A stretch of 64,000 nt of DNA from Pedobacter sp. BAL39 (GTDB taxonomy: Bacteria > Bacteroidota > Bacteroidia > Sphingobacteriales > Sphingobacteriaceae): contig NZ_ABCM01000002.1 of NCBI RefSeq assembly GCF_000170795.1, positions 1-64,000 of the forward strand, written 5' to 3'. Position numbers and translations under genes: made by a program. This document shows, piece by piece, positions 34,398 through 43,974 of the stretch. Positions within the stretch are counted from its first letter, which is position 1; every line of letters begins with the position of its first letter. The notes under the pieces are model-generated. The model was not told the origin of the DNA, did not search any database, and saw only the letters and a list, made by a program, of their open reading frames with translations.

Positions 34398-37300
34398 ATG
34401 GGTACAAAGTTACGAGCAGCCTTGCTGTTTGTATTATTTTTGGCTCCGCTATTTTCAGCGTACGCTCAGAGTACTACAACCAGACAAATCACCGGAACCG
34501 TTTCAGATGAAAAAGGCACTACACTGCCGGGAGCGGGTGTATCTGTCAAGAATTCGAAAACAGCGGTTTCCACCAGTCCTGACGGTAAATTTTCCATCAT
34601 TGTTCCTTCAGGATCGAATACCATTTTAATCTTCTCTTTCATCGGCCTTGCCACGCAAGAGGTGGTTGTGGGTAACCGTTCTGTGATCAATGTGGTATTG
34701 AAATCATCAGCGACAGATCTTTCGGATGTGGTGGTGATTGGTTACGGAAATCAGAAGAGAGGTGATGTAAATGGGTCTATATCTTCTGTTAAGGCGGCAG
34801 ATATCGCCAACGTCCCTCAGGTGAGTATCGATCAGATGCTCCAGGGGAAAGCTTCCGGTCTGACCATTACTCAGAATTCGGGAGCTCCCGGAAGTTCTAC
34901 TTCTGTAAGGGTGCGTGGAGTTACCTCCCTGAGTCTCTCCAATGAGCCACTGTATGTAGTAGATGGTGTTCCCATCTCCGGTGATGCCACCAATCAGGCC
35001 ACCAGTGGTCGTACGGTGGGGCTGTCCCCTAATAACGGAGAGTCTGCAGTCAGTCCGCTGTCCTCCATCAATCCCAGCGACATTGAATCTATCGATATCT
35101 TAAAGGATGCTTCCGCAACTGCTATCTATGGTAGTCGCGCTTCCAACGGGGTCATCATCATTACTACCAAGCGTGGTAAGAATGGAACTGCCCGTGTTAC
35201 TTACGACGGGTATGCGGCCATGCAGCAGCAGGGCCGTTTTCTGGACGTCATGGACCTTAAACAATATGCGGTATTACAAAATACACTAGCTGACGTAACA
35301 GGTGTGCAGCGACGCGCTGAGTTTGCCGATCCTGCATTACTGGGTAAGGGAACCGACTGGCAGGATGAGATCTTCAGAAATGCATTGATGCAGAATCACC
35401 AGCTGGGTGTTTCCGGCGGTAAAGATGGAACTGACTATTACATCTCCGGTGGTTACCTTAAACAGGATGGCACCATTCTAGGCAGTGATTACAGACGGTA
35501 TACGTTCCGCTCTAACGTAAACAGCCAGGTGAAAACCTGGTTAAAGATGGGGATGTCAGTTTCGGGCAGCCGCTCCAATGAAAACCAGGGTTTATCGAAC
35601 AATACCGGAGTGGTCTACAATGCACTGTTAAGCGCGCCCGATCAGGCGGTAAGAAACCCTGATGGTTCGTTTGCGGGTCCTATTCCAAACTCCAACCAGC
35701 AGGGGGGTCAGATCAATCCGGTTGCGCAGGCGCTGGACATCACCAATACTTTGAACCGCAGTAACCTGCAGGGTGCTTTATATGCAGATCTTCAGTTGAC
35801 TAAAGACCTCACGCTGCGGTCGGAACTGAATGGCGATTTCAGCTATTCTGCTGCAAGAATATTTACACCTACGTATCAATACGGTATCTATGGCAATCAG
35901 ACTGCGAAATTGCAGGAATACGATTCCAATAATACCTACTGGGGATGGAAAGAATACCTGACCTATACGCATACCTTCAACCAGAAACACAACATCACGG
36001 CATTGCTCGGTTATGAAGTGAACGAGTCGTCCTGGGGTGGGAAAGATGCCTCTATCCAGAATTTTCTCAGCAATGATTTGCAGACCCTGGGGCTGGGCGA
36101 CCTGAAGACGGCCATCATTGGAGAATATAAAGACAGTCAGGCTTTACAATCGTACTTTGCCAGGGGTATCTATACTTTTAATAACAAATACAGTTTAACG
36201 GCAACCGTTCGTTCTGACCGTTCTTCGAAGTTTGCTGATGGTAAACAAACCGGATATTTTCCAGCCTTTGCATTGTCCTGGCGCTTGTCTGACGAGTCCT
36301 TCATGGAAGGTGTCAGATCTGTGGCCAGCGCGATTAAGCTGCGGGTAGGGTACGGGCAGGTAGGAAACCAGAATGTCCCTAACTATCAGTACGGTTCGGC
36401 ATTGACACCGGTGGTTACCGGCCTGGGTACCGGATTTGCCATCGATAAAGTCTCGAACCCTAACCTCACCTGGGAAACTGCAGTGCAGACCAATGTCGGG
36501 GTAGATGTCACGCTTTTGGACGACCGCATCAATGCATCCTTCGATTATTTTAATAAAACCTCAAAAGACTTCCTGTTCCAGAAGCCACTGCCCGCTTACC
36601 TGGTCGGACAAACCGCCGCTTATTCGGGGATTGGGGTCATCAGCCCGCCATACATCAATGGAGGTAAGGTAACCAATAAAGGTTTTGACTTTACCCTCAA
36701 TAGTAGAAACCTGACCGGCAACTTTAAATGGAATACTACGGTAGTGTTCTCAAAATACAACAACAAGGTGGTTTCCCTTGCAGATGGTGTTCCTTTTATC
36801 GATGGAAAGATCAACGTAAGTTTCTTACAGATGACCGTTACACGTACGCAGGAGGGTGGTTCAATCGGGGAGTTTTATGGCTATAAGGTAAAAGATATTT
36901 TCCGTACCGATGAGCAGCTAAGAAACGCACCTGTTCAGTTCGGACGTGCCATTGAAAATACCAGTGCCGGTACCTGGCTTGGAGATATTCAATATCAGGA
37001 TTTAAACAATGATGGTAAGATTGATGAATTGGATCAGACCTCCCTGGGAAATCCAAACCCTAAATTCACCTATGGCATCACCAATAATTTCTCTTTCAAA
37101 TCTTTCGATCTGTCTATTTTCTTAAATGGATCTTACGGGGCCAAAGTACTGAATGCACTGAATTACCAGCTGCAGGGCTTGTCCGGATTGTACCAGAACC
37201 AACTTGCATCCTCCATCAACTTCTGGTCTTCGGCAAATCCAGGTGCCAACATCCCGGCACCAAGGGGAGGCGATAACCCGAACCTTAAAAACTCAGACCG

Positions 37301-37559
37301 TTTTATTGAATCGGGCTCATTCCTGCGTATTCAGAATGTAAACCTCGGTTACAACCTGCCAGTCAACCTGATCCGTAAGGCAAAGCTGGCCAGACTCAAA
37401 GTCTTTGTGAGTGCACAGAATCTGTATGTATTTACAAAGTACAAAGGTTTGGATCCGGAAGTAGGTAACCAGAATTATAATGTGTTCCTGACCAATGTGG
37501 ACAGTGGAAGGTATCCGACGCCACGTACACTCACTTTTGGTATCAATACAGAATTTTAA
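34398..37559 (+). CDS. SusC/RagA-family TonB-dependent transporter of the mannan locus
   Basis: The protein has 1053 residues. Signal peptide ends SAYAQ (about 24). Regulatory-like domain RQITGTVSDEKGTTLPGAGVSVKN, TonB-box-like DVVVIGYGNQKRGD, plug with LYVVDGVPISG and ILKDASATAIYGSRASNGVI, and a barrel ending TLTFGINTEF. It has a DLNNDGKIDELDQ loop typical of the family. It is followed at 15 bp by susD, then by a glycan-binding lipoprotein and a GH5 mannanase, so the likely cargo is manno- or glucomanno-oligosaccharide. Confidence 0.92.
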   Translation: MGTKLRAALLFVLFLAPLFSAYAQSTTTRQITGTVSDEKGTTLPGAGVSVKNSKTAVSTSPDGKFSIIVPSGSNTILIFSFIGLATQEVVVGNRSVINVVLKSSATDLSDVVVIGYGNQKRGDVNGSISSVKAADIANVPQVSIDQMLQGKASGLTITQNSGAPGSSTSVRVRGVTSLSLSNEPLYVVDGVPISGDATNQATSGRTVGLSPNNGESAVSPLSSINPSDIESIDILKDASATAIYGSRASNGVIIITTKRGKNGTARVTYDGYAAMQQQGRFLDVMDLKQYAVLQNTLADVTGVQRRAEFADPALLGKGTDWQDEIFRNALMQNHQLGVSGGKDGTDYYISGGYLKQDGTILGSDYRRYTFRSNVNSQVKTWLKMGMSVSGSRSNENQGLSNNTGVVYNALLSAPDQAVRNPDGSFAGPIPNSNQQGGQINPVAQALDITNTLNRSNLQGALYADLQLTKDLTLRSELNGDFSYSAARIFTPTYQYGIYGNQTAKLQEYDSNNTYWGWKEYLTYTHTFNQKHNITALLGYEVNESSWGGKDASIQNFLSNDLQTLGLGDLKTAIIGEYKDSQALQSYFARGIYTFNNKYSLTATVRSDRSSKFADGKQTGYFPAFALSWRLSDESFMEGVRSVASAIKLRVGYGQVGNQNVPNYQYGSALTPVVTGLGTGFAIDKVSNPNLTWETAVQTNVGVDVTLLDDRINASFDYFNKTSKDFLFQKPLPAYLVGQTAAYSGIGVISPPYINGGKVTNKGFDFTLNSRNLTGNFKWNTTVVFSKYNNKVVSLADGVPFIDGKINVSFLQMTVTRTQEGGSIGEFYGYKVKDIFRTDEQLRNAPVQFGRAIENTSAGTWLGDIQYQDLNNDGKIDELDQTSLGNPNPKFTYGITNNFSFKSFDLSIFLNGSYGAKVLNALNYQLQGLSGLYQNQLASSINFWSSANPGANIPAPRGGDNPNLKNSDRFIESGSFLRIQNVNLGYNLPVNLIRKAKLARLKVFVSAQNLYVFTKYKGLDPEVGNQNYNVFLTNVDSGRYPTPRTLTFGINTEF

Positions 37560-37574
37560 TTAGCAGCCATAATT

Positions 37575-39227
37575 ATGAAAACATATACTAAATATTACTT
37601 TGTAATCTGTGTACTTGCGATCGGTACCATAACAGGATGTAAAAAAGACTTTTTTGATCGTCCCCCGCAAAGTTCCATTACGCTGGACAACTTTTATAAA
37701 ACAGCAGATCAGGTGAAAGCGAGCACAAACGTGCTTTACAGCGCAGCCTGGTTTGGCTGGGTGGCAAAGGGCGGCTGGGCCATTACGGAAATGGCCAGCG
37801 GCAACGGACGTTCGTATTCTTCGGATGTGGCCAACTTCGGGAACTTTTCTGTAACGGACGGCAATACCGAACTTGCAAATGCCTACAACTCATTATGGAT
37901 CGTGGTGGCACAAGCCAATGGCATCATCAATAACCTGCCAGCGAAGGTACCGGAAACAGTGGATAAAGCGGTCGTCAACCAGGCGCTTGGTGAAGCACGC
38001 CTGTTCAGGGCCCTGGCTTACTTCCATCTCGTCAGGATCTTCGGAAATGTGCCGATTATAGAGAATACACTGGATCATGTAAATGACGTTCAGGTAAATA
38101 CGAATCCTGTAACTGATGTTTATCAATTCATCCTTAATGATTTGACTTTTGCGGAGGCTAACCTGAGTCCGCAGATCAGAAGTGGGAACTCCCTGGCGCA
38201 GGGAAGGGTGTCGAGTGGTTCTGCTTCTGCTTTACTTGCAAAAGTATACCTGTATATGCAGGACTATGCCAAAGCACGTTCTTATGCCGAGAAGGTCATC
38301 AACAGTGGAGAGTTTAAGTTGTATGGTATTGATGTTCCCGGAAAAAACTTCAGTGACCTGTTCCTTACAGCAAACAACAATAACGAAGAGTCAGTGATCG
38401 CCCTGCAGTGGGTAGGAGCTGGTGGTTATGGAAAAGGAAATCCCATCCAGGCATCATGGGCCGCCAATACGACCATTACCGGTACAGGTGACGGTTATGG
38501 AGTGCTCGGTGTGACCTTTGATATGTTATATGCTTTCCAGACTGACGATAAAAGATTCAAGCCAACCATTATGGTTACCGATGCTGTATATCCCGAGATC
38601 AACCAGGCACAGGGCGGTTATACCCATGCCGCAAACCAGGGACAGGGTACGAGTACCTTCGTCAAAAAATATGTAGTAGGTACGCCGGCAGACAATGGGG
38701 GGACGGGCTCTGCACAGTCATCCTCAAACAATACCTACATGATGCGCTATGCTGAAGTGTACCTGATCCTTGCAGAGGCTATTGTGGGTAATGCTGCTTC
38801 CAGCACCGATCCACAGGCGCTGGCCGCCATCAACAAGATCAGGAACAGGGCTGGTCTGGGTAATCTGGTAGAAATCAGGCGCGGTTATTTTACACCAAAC
38901 AATACTCCTGGCAAACCAGGTAATGCTCCTGCGCAGTTTTATCGGGATGACATCCTCGAAGAACGCCGACGGGAGTTTGCCTTTGAATTTGACTATTGGT
39001 TTGATTTGTGCCGACTGGATGGTTTTAATGTTGCGGCCCACCCTAAAGCCATTGCCATCATCAATCAGCAGGACCGCGGTACAGGTGATAACAGTACGCC
39101 TTCCAATAGTTACGGAAATGGCTATCTGACGATGACCAATGCCAAATTCCTGTTCCCTTATCCTGCTACAGAAGTGGCTGCGAACCCTAAGTTAAATCAG
39201 GCTCCGGTACCTTATGTTTTTAAATAA
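37575..39227 (+). CDS. SusD/RagB-family surface lipoprotein of the mannan locus
   Basis: The protein has 550 residues. Lipobox ITGCKKDFFD. The N-terminal RagB/SusD pattern PPQSSITLDNFYKTADQVKASTN is followed by the TPR-like helical body, EERRREFAFEFDYWFDLCR and LFPYPATEVAANPKL at the end. It is longer than the SusD of the sulfatase locus because of loops in the second half. It partners the SusC 15 bp upstream and precedes the surface glycan-binding gene by 6 bp. Confidence 0.92.
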   Translation: MKTYTKYYFVICVLAIGTITGCKKDFFDRPPQSSITLDNFYKTADQVKASTNVLYSAAWFGWVAKGGWAITEMASGNGRSYSSDVANFGNFSVTDGNTELANAYNSLWIVVAQANGIINNLPAKVPETVDKAVVNQALGEARLFRALAYFHLVRIFGNVPIIENTLDHVNDVQVNTNPVTDVYQFILNDLTFAEANLSPQIRSGNSLAQGRVSSGSASALLAKVYLYMQDYAKARSYAEKVINSGEFKLYGIDVPGKNFSDLFLTANNNNEESVIALQWVGAGGYGKGNPIQASWAANTTITGTGDGYGVLGVTFDMLYAFQTDDKRFKPTIMVTDAVYPEINQAQGGYTHAANQGQGTSTFVKKYVVGTPADNGGTGSAQSSSNNTYMMRYAEVYLILAEAIVGNAASSTDPQALAAINKIRNRAGLGNLVEIRRGYFTPNNTPGKPGNAPAQFYRDDILEERRREFAFEFDYWFDLCRLDGFNVAAHPKAIAIINQQDRGTGDNSTPSNSYGNGYLTMTNAKFLFPYPATEVAANPKLNQAPVPYVFK

Positions 39228-39233
39228 AAGACC

Positions 39234-40364
39234 ATGAAAAAGATAAACAAACAATCAACAGTCGCCATGCTGGTATTATTTGTGATGGTGGCACTGGGTT
39301 ATACTTCCTGTAAAAAAGAAGATGAAGGTACCGGCGGTGCTCCCGTAATTACTAAAGTCAGGGTGATCAGTAAAACCGATACCATCGCAGATGTTGACCA
39401 CCGTGTCACCCTGGATTCCAATTCCGTATATGATGAAACCAGGCTGGTCAGTTTTGACTCCACAGTGGTTGCCGGCCGATTGAACAATCAGTACGCCATC
39501 ATCGGGGAACATCTGCTGACTACACTGTCGGTTTCTTTCAATGGGGTAAAAGTAAATTACAACCCTGCCTTACTTACGGATCACAGCATCATCATCACTA
39601 TTCCGGAAGATGTACCTTATGGTGCCGGTCAAAGTAATCAGTTGTTGGTGACCACAAAATTCGGTGTCGCCAGTTTTGACTTTCCAATTTTACAGCCGCC
39701 ACCGGTTATTACAAGCTTCGCGCCGGTTGCAGCCGGAGCGGGGGAGGTCGTCACCATTACCGGGACCATATTTGAGGGCGTAACCGCTGTAAAGTTTGAT
39801 GACACACCCGCAGAAATCGTAGGCACACCCACTAAAACACAAATTCAGGTGAAAGTTCCTGCTGGCGTAGTCCAGGCGTTTATTTTTGTCACCACACCGG
39901 GTGGCACGAGCAAGTCCGCTGGTTCATTTGGTTTTAAAGCGGTGCTTTACGACGATCAGTTTGCCAATGGATGGGGTTCGTACTTCGGATATAACAGTAC
40001 CCGCAATTATACCAATATGGTCAATGTGAAACGCGGCACTTATGCTATACAGACGATTTTTACGGATTCCTACGGTGCCTTGCAGATCGGGTATAACGGA
40101 ACAACCATTGATGCTACAAAATTGGCGGCTGTTAAGCTTTCCATTTATGGCGGGCCTGGCACCGCCGGACAGGCAGTGCAGCTGGTGATCAATGGTAACT
40201 ATGGTAAAGCGGTACGCCTGGAACTCAGCGAGGGACGTTATACTGATTACACCATTCCGCTTGCGGATCTCGGAGCTCCGGCGACGATTACTGAGTTTGT
40301 ATTGCAGGCCCTAGGCGTTCCGTCGTCAACAACCATCTATGTTGATGATCTAGGATTTATTTAA
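39234..40364 (+). CDS. IPT/TIG-domain surface glycan-binding lipoprotein
   Basis: The protein has 376 residues. Lipobox GYTSCKKED. Residues about 38-135 and about 155-230 look like Ig/IPT-TIG modules (PPPVITSFAPVAAGAGEVVT and ITGTIFEGVTAVKF are typical of TIG). The C-terminal 140 residues, from YDDQFANGWGSYFGYNS to TIYVDDLGFI, form a jelly-roll-like carbohydrate-binding domain. Position directly after susD and overall layout match surface glycan-binding proteins (SusE/F or SGBP type). It would capture mannan at the surface for the GH5 encoded just downstream. Binding specificity is inferred from context. Confidence 0.82.
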   Translation: MKKINKQSTVAMLVLFVMVALGYTSCKKEDEGTGGAPVITKVRVISKTDTIADVDHRVTLDSNSVYDETRLVSFDSTVVAGRLNNQYAIIGEHLLTTLSVSFNGVKVNYNPALLTDHSIIITIPEDVPYGAGQSNQLLVTTKFGVASFDFPILQPPPVITSFAPVAAGAGEVVTITGTIFEGVTAVKFDDTPAEIVGTPTKTQIQVKVPAGVVQAFIFVTTPGGTSKSAGSFGFKAVLYDDQFANGWGSYFGYNSTRNYTNMVNVKRGTYAIQTIFTDSYGALQIGYNGTTIDATKLAAVKLSIYGGPGTAGQAVQLVINGNYGKAVRLELSEGRYTDYTIPLADLGAPATITEFVLQALGVPSSTTIYVDDLGFI

Positions 40365-40369
40365 CCGTG

Positions 40370-41698
40370 ATGACCTTAAATGTTATGGGTGCTTATTTCA
40401 GCAGGCGAATAAAAAAAATAGTATTGTCCGTTTTCCTGTTTTTAAGTTCTTATCACCTTCAGGCGCAAAGTCCATTTGTTAAAGTTGAAGGACAGCAGTT
40501 CATGCTCAATGGAAAAGCATACTACTATATCGGTACCAATTACTGGTATGGTGGCATGCTTGCCCTAAACAATGACCCGGTGCATGGGAAAGGGCGACTG
40601 ATCAAAGAACTGGATTTTTTGAAGAAGCAGGGTGTTACTAACTTACGCGTGCTGGTTGGTGCCGAGGGTGTTGGTAGAATCAACGGTGTAGATCGCGTAT
40701 ATCCTCCGCTGCAGACCGAACAGGGCAGCTTCAATATTGATGTGCTCGAAAGTCTGGATTTCCTATTGATGGAAATGGGCAAGCGTAAGATGCATGCCGT
40801 GCTTTACCTCAGCAACAATTGGGAATGGAGCGGTGGATTTTTGCAATACCTGCACTGGAATCGGCAGATCGATGGGGAAACACTCCAACGAAAGCTGAGC
40901 TGGGATGAGCAGCGCGACTATACCAGCAGGTTTTACAGCTGTGAAGATTGCATGTCCGCTTACCGTAAACAACTGGATTACATTTTTAAACACAAAAGTA
41001 TTTATAGTGGAAAATCCTATTCCGAAGAAAAGGCAATCATGGCCTGGGAGCTCGCCAATGAACCCAGGCCTATGCGCCCACAGGCCGTAACGGCCTATAA
41101 AGAATGGATTTCGTCGACCGCTGGTTACATTAAATCACTCGATAAGAACCATCTCATAACTATTGGCACGGAAGGTTTTATGGGTACGGAAGAAAACTAT
41201 GATCTGTTCAAAGAGATACATGCAGATCGGCATGTCGACTACCTGACCATCCACATCTGGCCAAAAAACTGGGGCTGGTTTAAGGACGTTCCAACTTCGG
41301 CCAACCTTCCTTCGGTTATGGAAAAGGCGGTTGATTACATCAACGCACATGAAGTGATTGCCAGGCAACTGAAGAAACCAATGGTCATTGAGGAGTTTGG
41401 TCTCCCAAGGGACGGACATGCATTCAGTCCTTCCAGCAGTACCAGGCTTCGTGATGAATTCTTTAAACGCATCTTCTCCATATGGGCAAGTAGCAGAAAA
41501 AACAGTGGTGCGATTGCAGGTTGCAATTTCTGGGCCTTCGGAGGTACGTCCAGGCCGATAGCAGGTCAATTATTCTGGAAGGAAGAAGATGATTTTTCCG
41601 GAGATCCCCCACAGGAGGAACAAGGGTTGAATACGGTTTTCGATTCAGACCAATCTACATGGAAAATGATCAGGGCAATAGTGTCCGCCAAACCATAG
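40370..41698 (+). CDS. GH5 endo-beta-mannanase (GH5_7-like)
   Basis: The open frame starts at a GTG (40367); ATG 40370 or ATG 40385, the latter followed by a typical basic-hydrophobic signal peptide ending LQAQ, are likelier. Numbered from 40367, the catalytic residues are Glu232 in WELANEPRP (acid/base) and Glu343 in VIEEFGLP (nucleophile). The opening VEGQQFMLNGKAYYYIGTNYWYG and the WPKNWGW strand are typical of bacterial GH5_7 mannanases. It hydrolyses beta-1,4-mannan or glucomannan, probably at the cell surface or in the periplasm. Only 5 bp separate it from the glycan-binding gene, so it is the last gene of the susC operon. Confidence 0.88.
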   Translation: MTLNVMGAYFSRRIKKIVLSVFLFLSSYHLQAQSPFVKVEGQQFMLNGKAYYYIGTNYWYGGMLALNNDPVHGKGRLIKELDFLKKQGVTNLRVLVGAEGVGRINGVDRVYPPLQTEQGSFNIDVLESLDFLLMEMGKRKMHAVLYLSNNWEWSGGFLQYLHWNRQIDGETLQRKLSWDEQRDYTSRFYSCEDCMSAYRKQLDYIFKHKSIYSGKSYSEEKAIMAWELANEPRPMRPQAVTAYKEWISSTAGYIKSLDKNHLITIGTEGFMGTEENYDLFKEIHADRHVDYLTIHIWPKNWGWFKDVPTSANLPSVMEKAVDYINAHEVIARQLKKPMVIEEFGLPRDGHAFSPSSSTRLRDEFFKRIFSIWASSRKNSGAIAGCNFWAFGGTSRPIAGQLFWKEEDDFSGDPPQEEQGLNTVFDSDQSTWKMIRAIVSAKP

Positions 41699-41805
41699 AT
41701 CCCCTGTAACACCTGAATGATTGTCGGTGATGATTTAATAAAGAAAAAGACGATCTTACATGATAGTTAACTTGCTGTAATACATAGGTTTTTAATGATA
41801 TATAT

Positions 41806-42780
41806 ATGAGGACTTTTAAATTGTTAGTATCGTTTGTGCTGCTGGCTCAGTTCAGTTACGCGCAGGAAATCAACTGGCTGAAGCGCAACGGTGCGTTAAA
41901 GGTAGCAAATGGAAAAATCCTGAACAGTCATAACGCAGCGCCACAATTGCGTGGCATTAGTTTGTCATGGAGTATCTGGGGTGGTAAAAAGTACTACAAT
42001 AAAGAGGTTGTGAACTGGCTTTGCGACGACTTTAAGGTCAGTTTATTACGTGTGTCAATGGCTATTCAGCCGGATAGTGGGTACTTACAGTTTCCCGTGG
42101 AGCAGGAGCGGCTGGTGGTATCCACTGTTGATGCGGCGATTAAAAAAGGGATTTATGTGCTGATCGACTGGCATGACCATCATGCAGACGAACATCTGGA
42201 GCAATCGAAAGCTTTTTTTGCAAGAATGGCCAGACGTTACGCCGGCAAGCCAAATGTCATTTACGAAATCTTCAATGAACCTGAAAAAGTGAGCTGGAGA
42301 ACAGTTAAAACCTATGCTGAAGCGGTGATTGCCGAGATCCGAAAATATGATCCTCATAACGTCATTGTCGTAGGTAGTCCGCACTGGGACCAGGATATTG
42401 ATACGGTGGCGAAAGATCCGATCAAAGGATTCAGCAACATCGCCTATTCATTTCATTTTTACGCGTCTGAACCAAGTCATCAGGAACTGCTGATGAGCCG
42501 TGCGGACGAGGCAATTGCCGCAGGTTTGCCGGTGTTTGTCACGGAATGGGGGGTGGGTGAGGCCAGTGGGGATGGTGTGTTCGACCGGCAGAAAACTGAT
42601 AAGTGGTACGCCTGGATGGAAAAACATCAGCTGAGCTGGGCCAACTGGAACGTAACTGATAAAAAGGAGACCACTGCATTGCTGGAGCCCGGTGCATCTC
42701 CAGCCGGAAAATGGAAGCTGAATATGCTTACCCCCGCCGGAAAATATATCCGAACACAACTCAGAACTTTCAACAAATAG
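41806..42780 (+). CDS. GH5 endoglucanase-like glycoside hydrolase (GH5_2-like)
   Basis: The protein has 324 residues with a signal peptide ending FSYAQ (20). Cellulase-type GH5 domain: QLRGISLSWSIWGG, LLRVSMAIQ, VLIDWHDHHAD, acid/base Glu158 in IFNEP, SFHFYA, nucleophile Glu247 in FVTEWGVGEASGDG. It should cleave beta-1,4-glucosyl linkages. Next to mannanases this fits attack on glucomannan, with the two GH5 enzymes covering Man and Glc sites. It lies 107 bp downstream of the GH5 mannanase and may have its own promoter, but no exact TAnnTTTG is seen. Confidence 0.87.
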   Translation: MRTFKLLVSFVLLAQFSYAQEINWLKRNGALKVANGKILNSHNAAPQLRGISLSWSIWGGKKYYNKEVVNWLCDDFKVSLLRVSMAIQPDSGYLQFPVEQERLVVSTVDAAIKKGIYVLIDWHDHHADEHLEQSKAFFARMARRYAGKPNVIYEIFNEPEKVSWRTVKTYAEAVIAEIRKYDPHNVIVVGSPHWDQDIDTVAKDPIKGFSNIAYSFHFYASEPSHQELLMSRADEAIAAGLPVFVTEWGVGEASGDGVFDRQKTDKWYAWMEKHQLSWANWNVTDKKETTALLEPGASPAGKWKLNMLTPAGKYIRTQLRTFNK

Positions 42781-42824
42781 TAGGACGCTAAACAGTCAGG
42801 CACTGGTGCCACCGGGTCATATTG

Positions 42825-42842
42825 AAATCCTCCTCTGGATTT
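42825..42842. terminator. Small hairpin between convergent GH5 and AraC genes
   Basis: AAATCC-TCCTCT-GGATTT is a perfect 6-bp stem with a 6-nt loop, followed by TCC and As. It is a weak candidate for a terminator in the 99-bp convergent gap. Confidence 0.3.
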
Positions 42843-42879
42843 TCCAAAAATCTTTCAGCGCACTGATAAATGCCGATGG

Positions 42880-43755
42880 TTAGATAAAGACCCTTGTGCC
42901 GGAAAAGCTTTCCCTGAATTCTTTAGGTGTGCAGTGTTTCTTCCTTTTAAACAGTCTGTTGAAGTTTGAGATGTTGTTGAATCCGCAATTGTAGGAAATC
43001 TCTGCGACAGAATGTGTGGTTTCGATCAGCATGCGGGTAGCATGCCCAAGACGGATTTCATTCAGGCTATCAAGAAAGGTATTACCGGTACGTTTTTTTA
43101 TGAACCGGCTAAAAGATACTTCTGTCATGCTGACCAGCTTCGACAGGTCCTTCAGGCTGATCTGCTTGTCAAAGTTGGCATTCATAAACTCAAAGGCTTT
43201 ATCTATCCTGCGGCTGTTGTAATTCAGGATCTGATCATTGTTAAATGTAGCGTCAGATAGTATACGCATGCTTTTCGAGGTAGAAAGGTCATGTAGAATG
43301 CTCATCAGCTCCAGTACGGAGTCGAAACCCTGAAGCTGGTCTATCGCCAGGATCCGCTGGTACACCCTTTCAATGGTCTCTCTTGGAAAAAGAATGCCAC
43401 GTACGGAGCGTTCGAACATTTTACGTATGAAGCTCAATTGATTTCTGCGCAGCATCTTGTCGTCGAAAAGATCCTTGTGCCATTGAATCGTGACCTCCGT
43501 AATCTCCTCACTTTTGCAGTTGTGCGTGCTCCAGACGTGTGATAAGTTAGGGCCAACCAATACCAGTTCCATGTCGGTGATTTCTTCAATGCTGTCCCCG
43601 ACAATTCTTTTTGCTCCTGCTGCATTTAAGATGAAATTGAGTTCGTACTCTTCATGGAAATGGAGGGGGAAATCAAAGTCTTTTTTAACTCTTGAAAATA
43701 TGGTGAAACAGTCGTTCTGCGTGAGCGGGGTAATTTCTTTAATGATGTTGTTCAT
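42880..43755 (-). CDS. AraC-family transcriptional regulator with cupin sensor
   Basis: The protein has 291 residues. The N-terminal cupin half (about 15-120) has DFDFPLHFHEEYELNFILN and a VGPNLSHVW strand. The C-terminal AraC DNA-binding domain (about 185-285) has two helix-turn-helix units: ISLKDLSKLVSMTEVSFSRF and SVAEISYNCGFNNISNFNRL. This architecture usually senses a sugar and activates transcription. It sits between the two mannan operons and faces away from GH26, which makes it the obvious local regulator. Shared sites upstream of susC and GH26 support this. Confidence 0.88.
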   Translation of the reverse strand: MNNIIKEITPLTQNDCFTIFSRVKKDFDFPLHFHEEYELNFILNAAGAKRIVGDSIEEITDMELVLVGPNLSHVWSTHNCKSEEITEVTIQWHKDLFDDKMLRRNQLSFIRKMFERSVRGILFPRETIERVYQRILAIDQLQGFDSVLELMSILHDLSTSKSMRILSDATFNNDQILNYNSRRIDKAFEFMNANFDKQISLKDLSKLVSMTEVSFSRFIKKRTGNTFLDSLNEIRLGHATRMLIETTHSVAEISYNCGFNNISNFNRLFKRKKHCTPKEFRESFSGTRVFI

Positions 43756-43892
43756 GACCTGCTGCGTTCAATAAAAACTTAATGAAGATAAAAAATCATT
43801 GATGCAATGTAATGAAAATATATTAGTTTAATCATATTCTAAATTGGTATTTTAGAGCAGAAATGATCCATATTATATGCTGATTGGCTAAA

Positions 43893-43905
43893 ATAGTATT
43901 ACTAT
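43893..43905. promoter_or_regulatory. Candidate operator between araC and the GH26 operon
   Basis: ATAGTA-T-TACTAT is a perfect inverted repeat in the 219-bp divergent gap. Read on the minus strand it extends to TAATACTATTTTAGC, close to TAGTACTATTTAGC upstream of the mannan susC at 34297. No exact TAnnTTTG promoter is visible for either gene here. Confidence 0.45.
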
Positions 43906-43974
43906 TCACAAATATAACATGGCTACATTAGATCATTATTATCACCACTACAAAACTAACCATAATATAACGGC

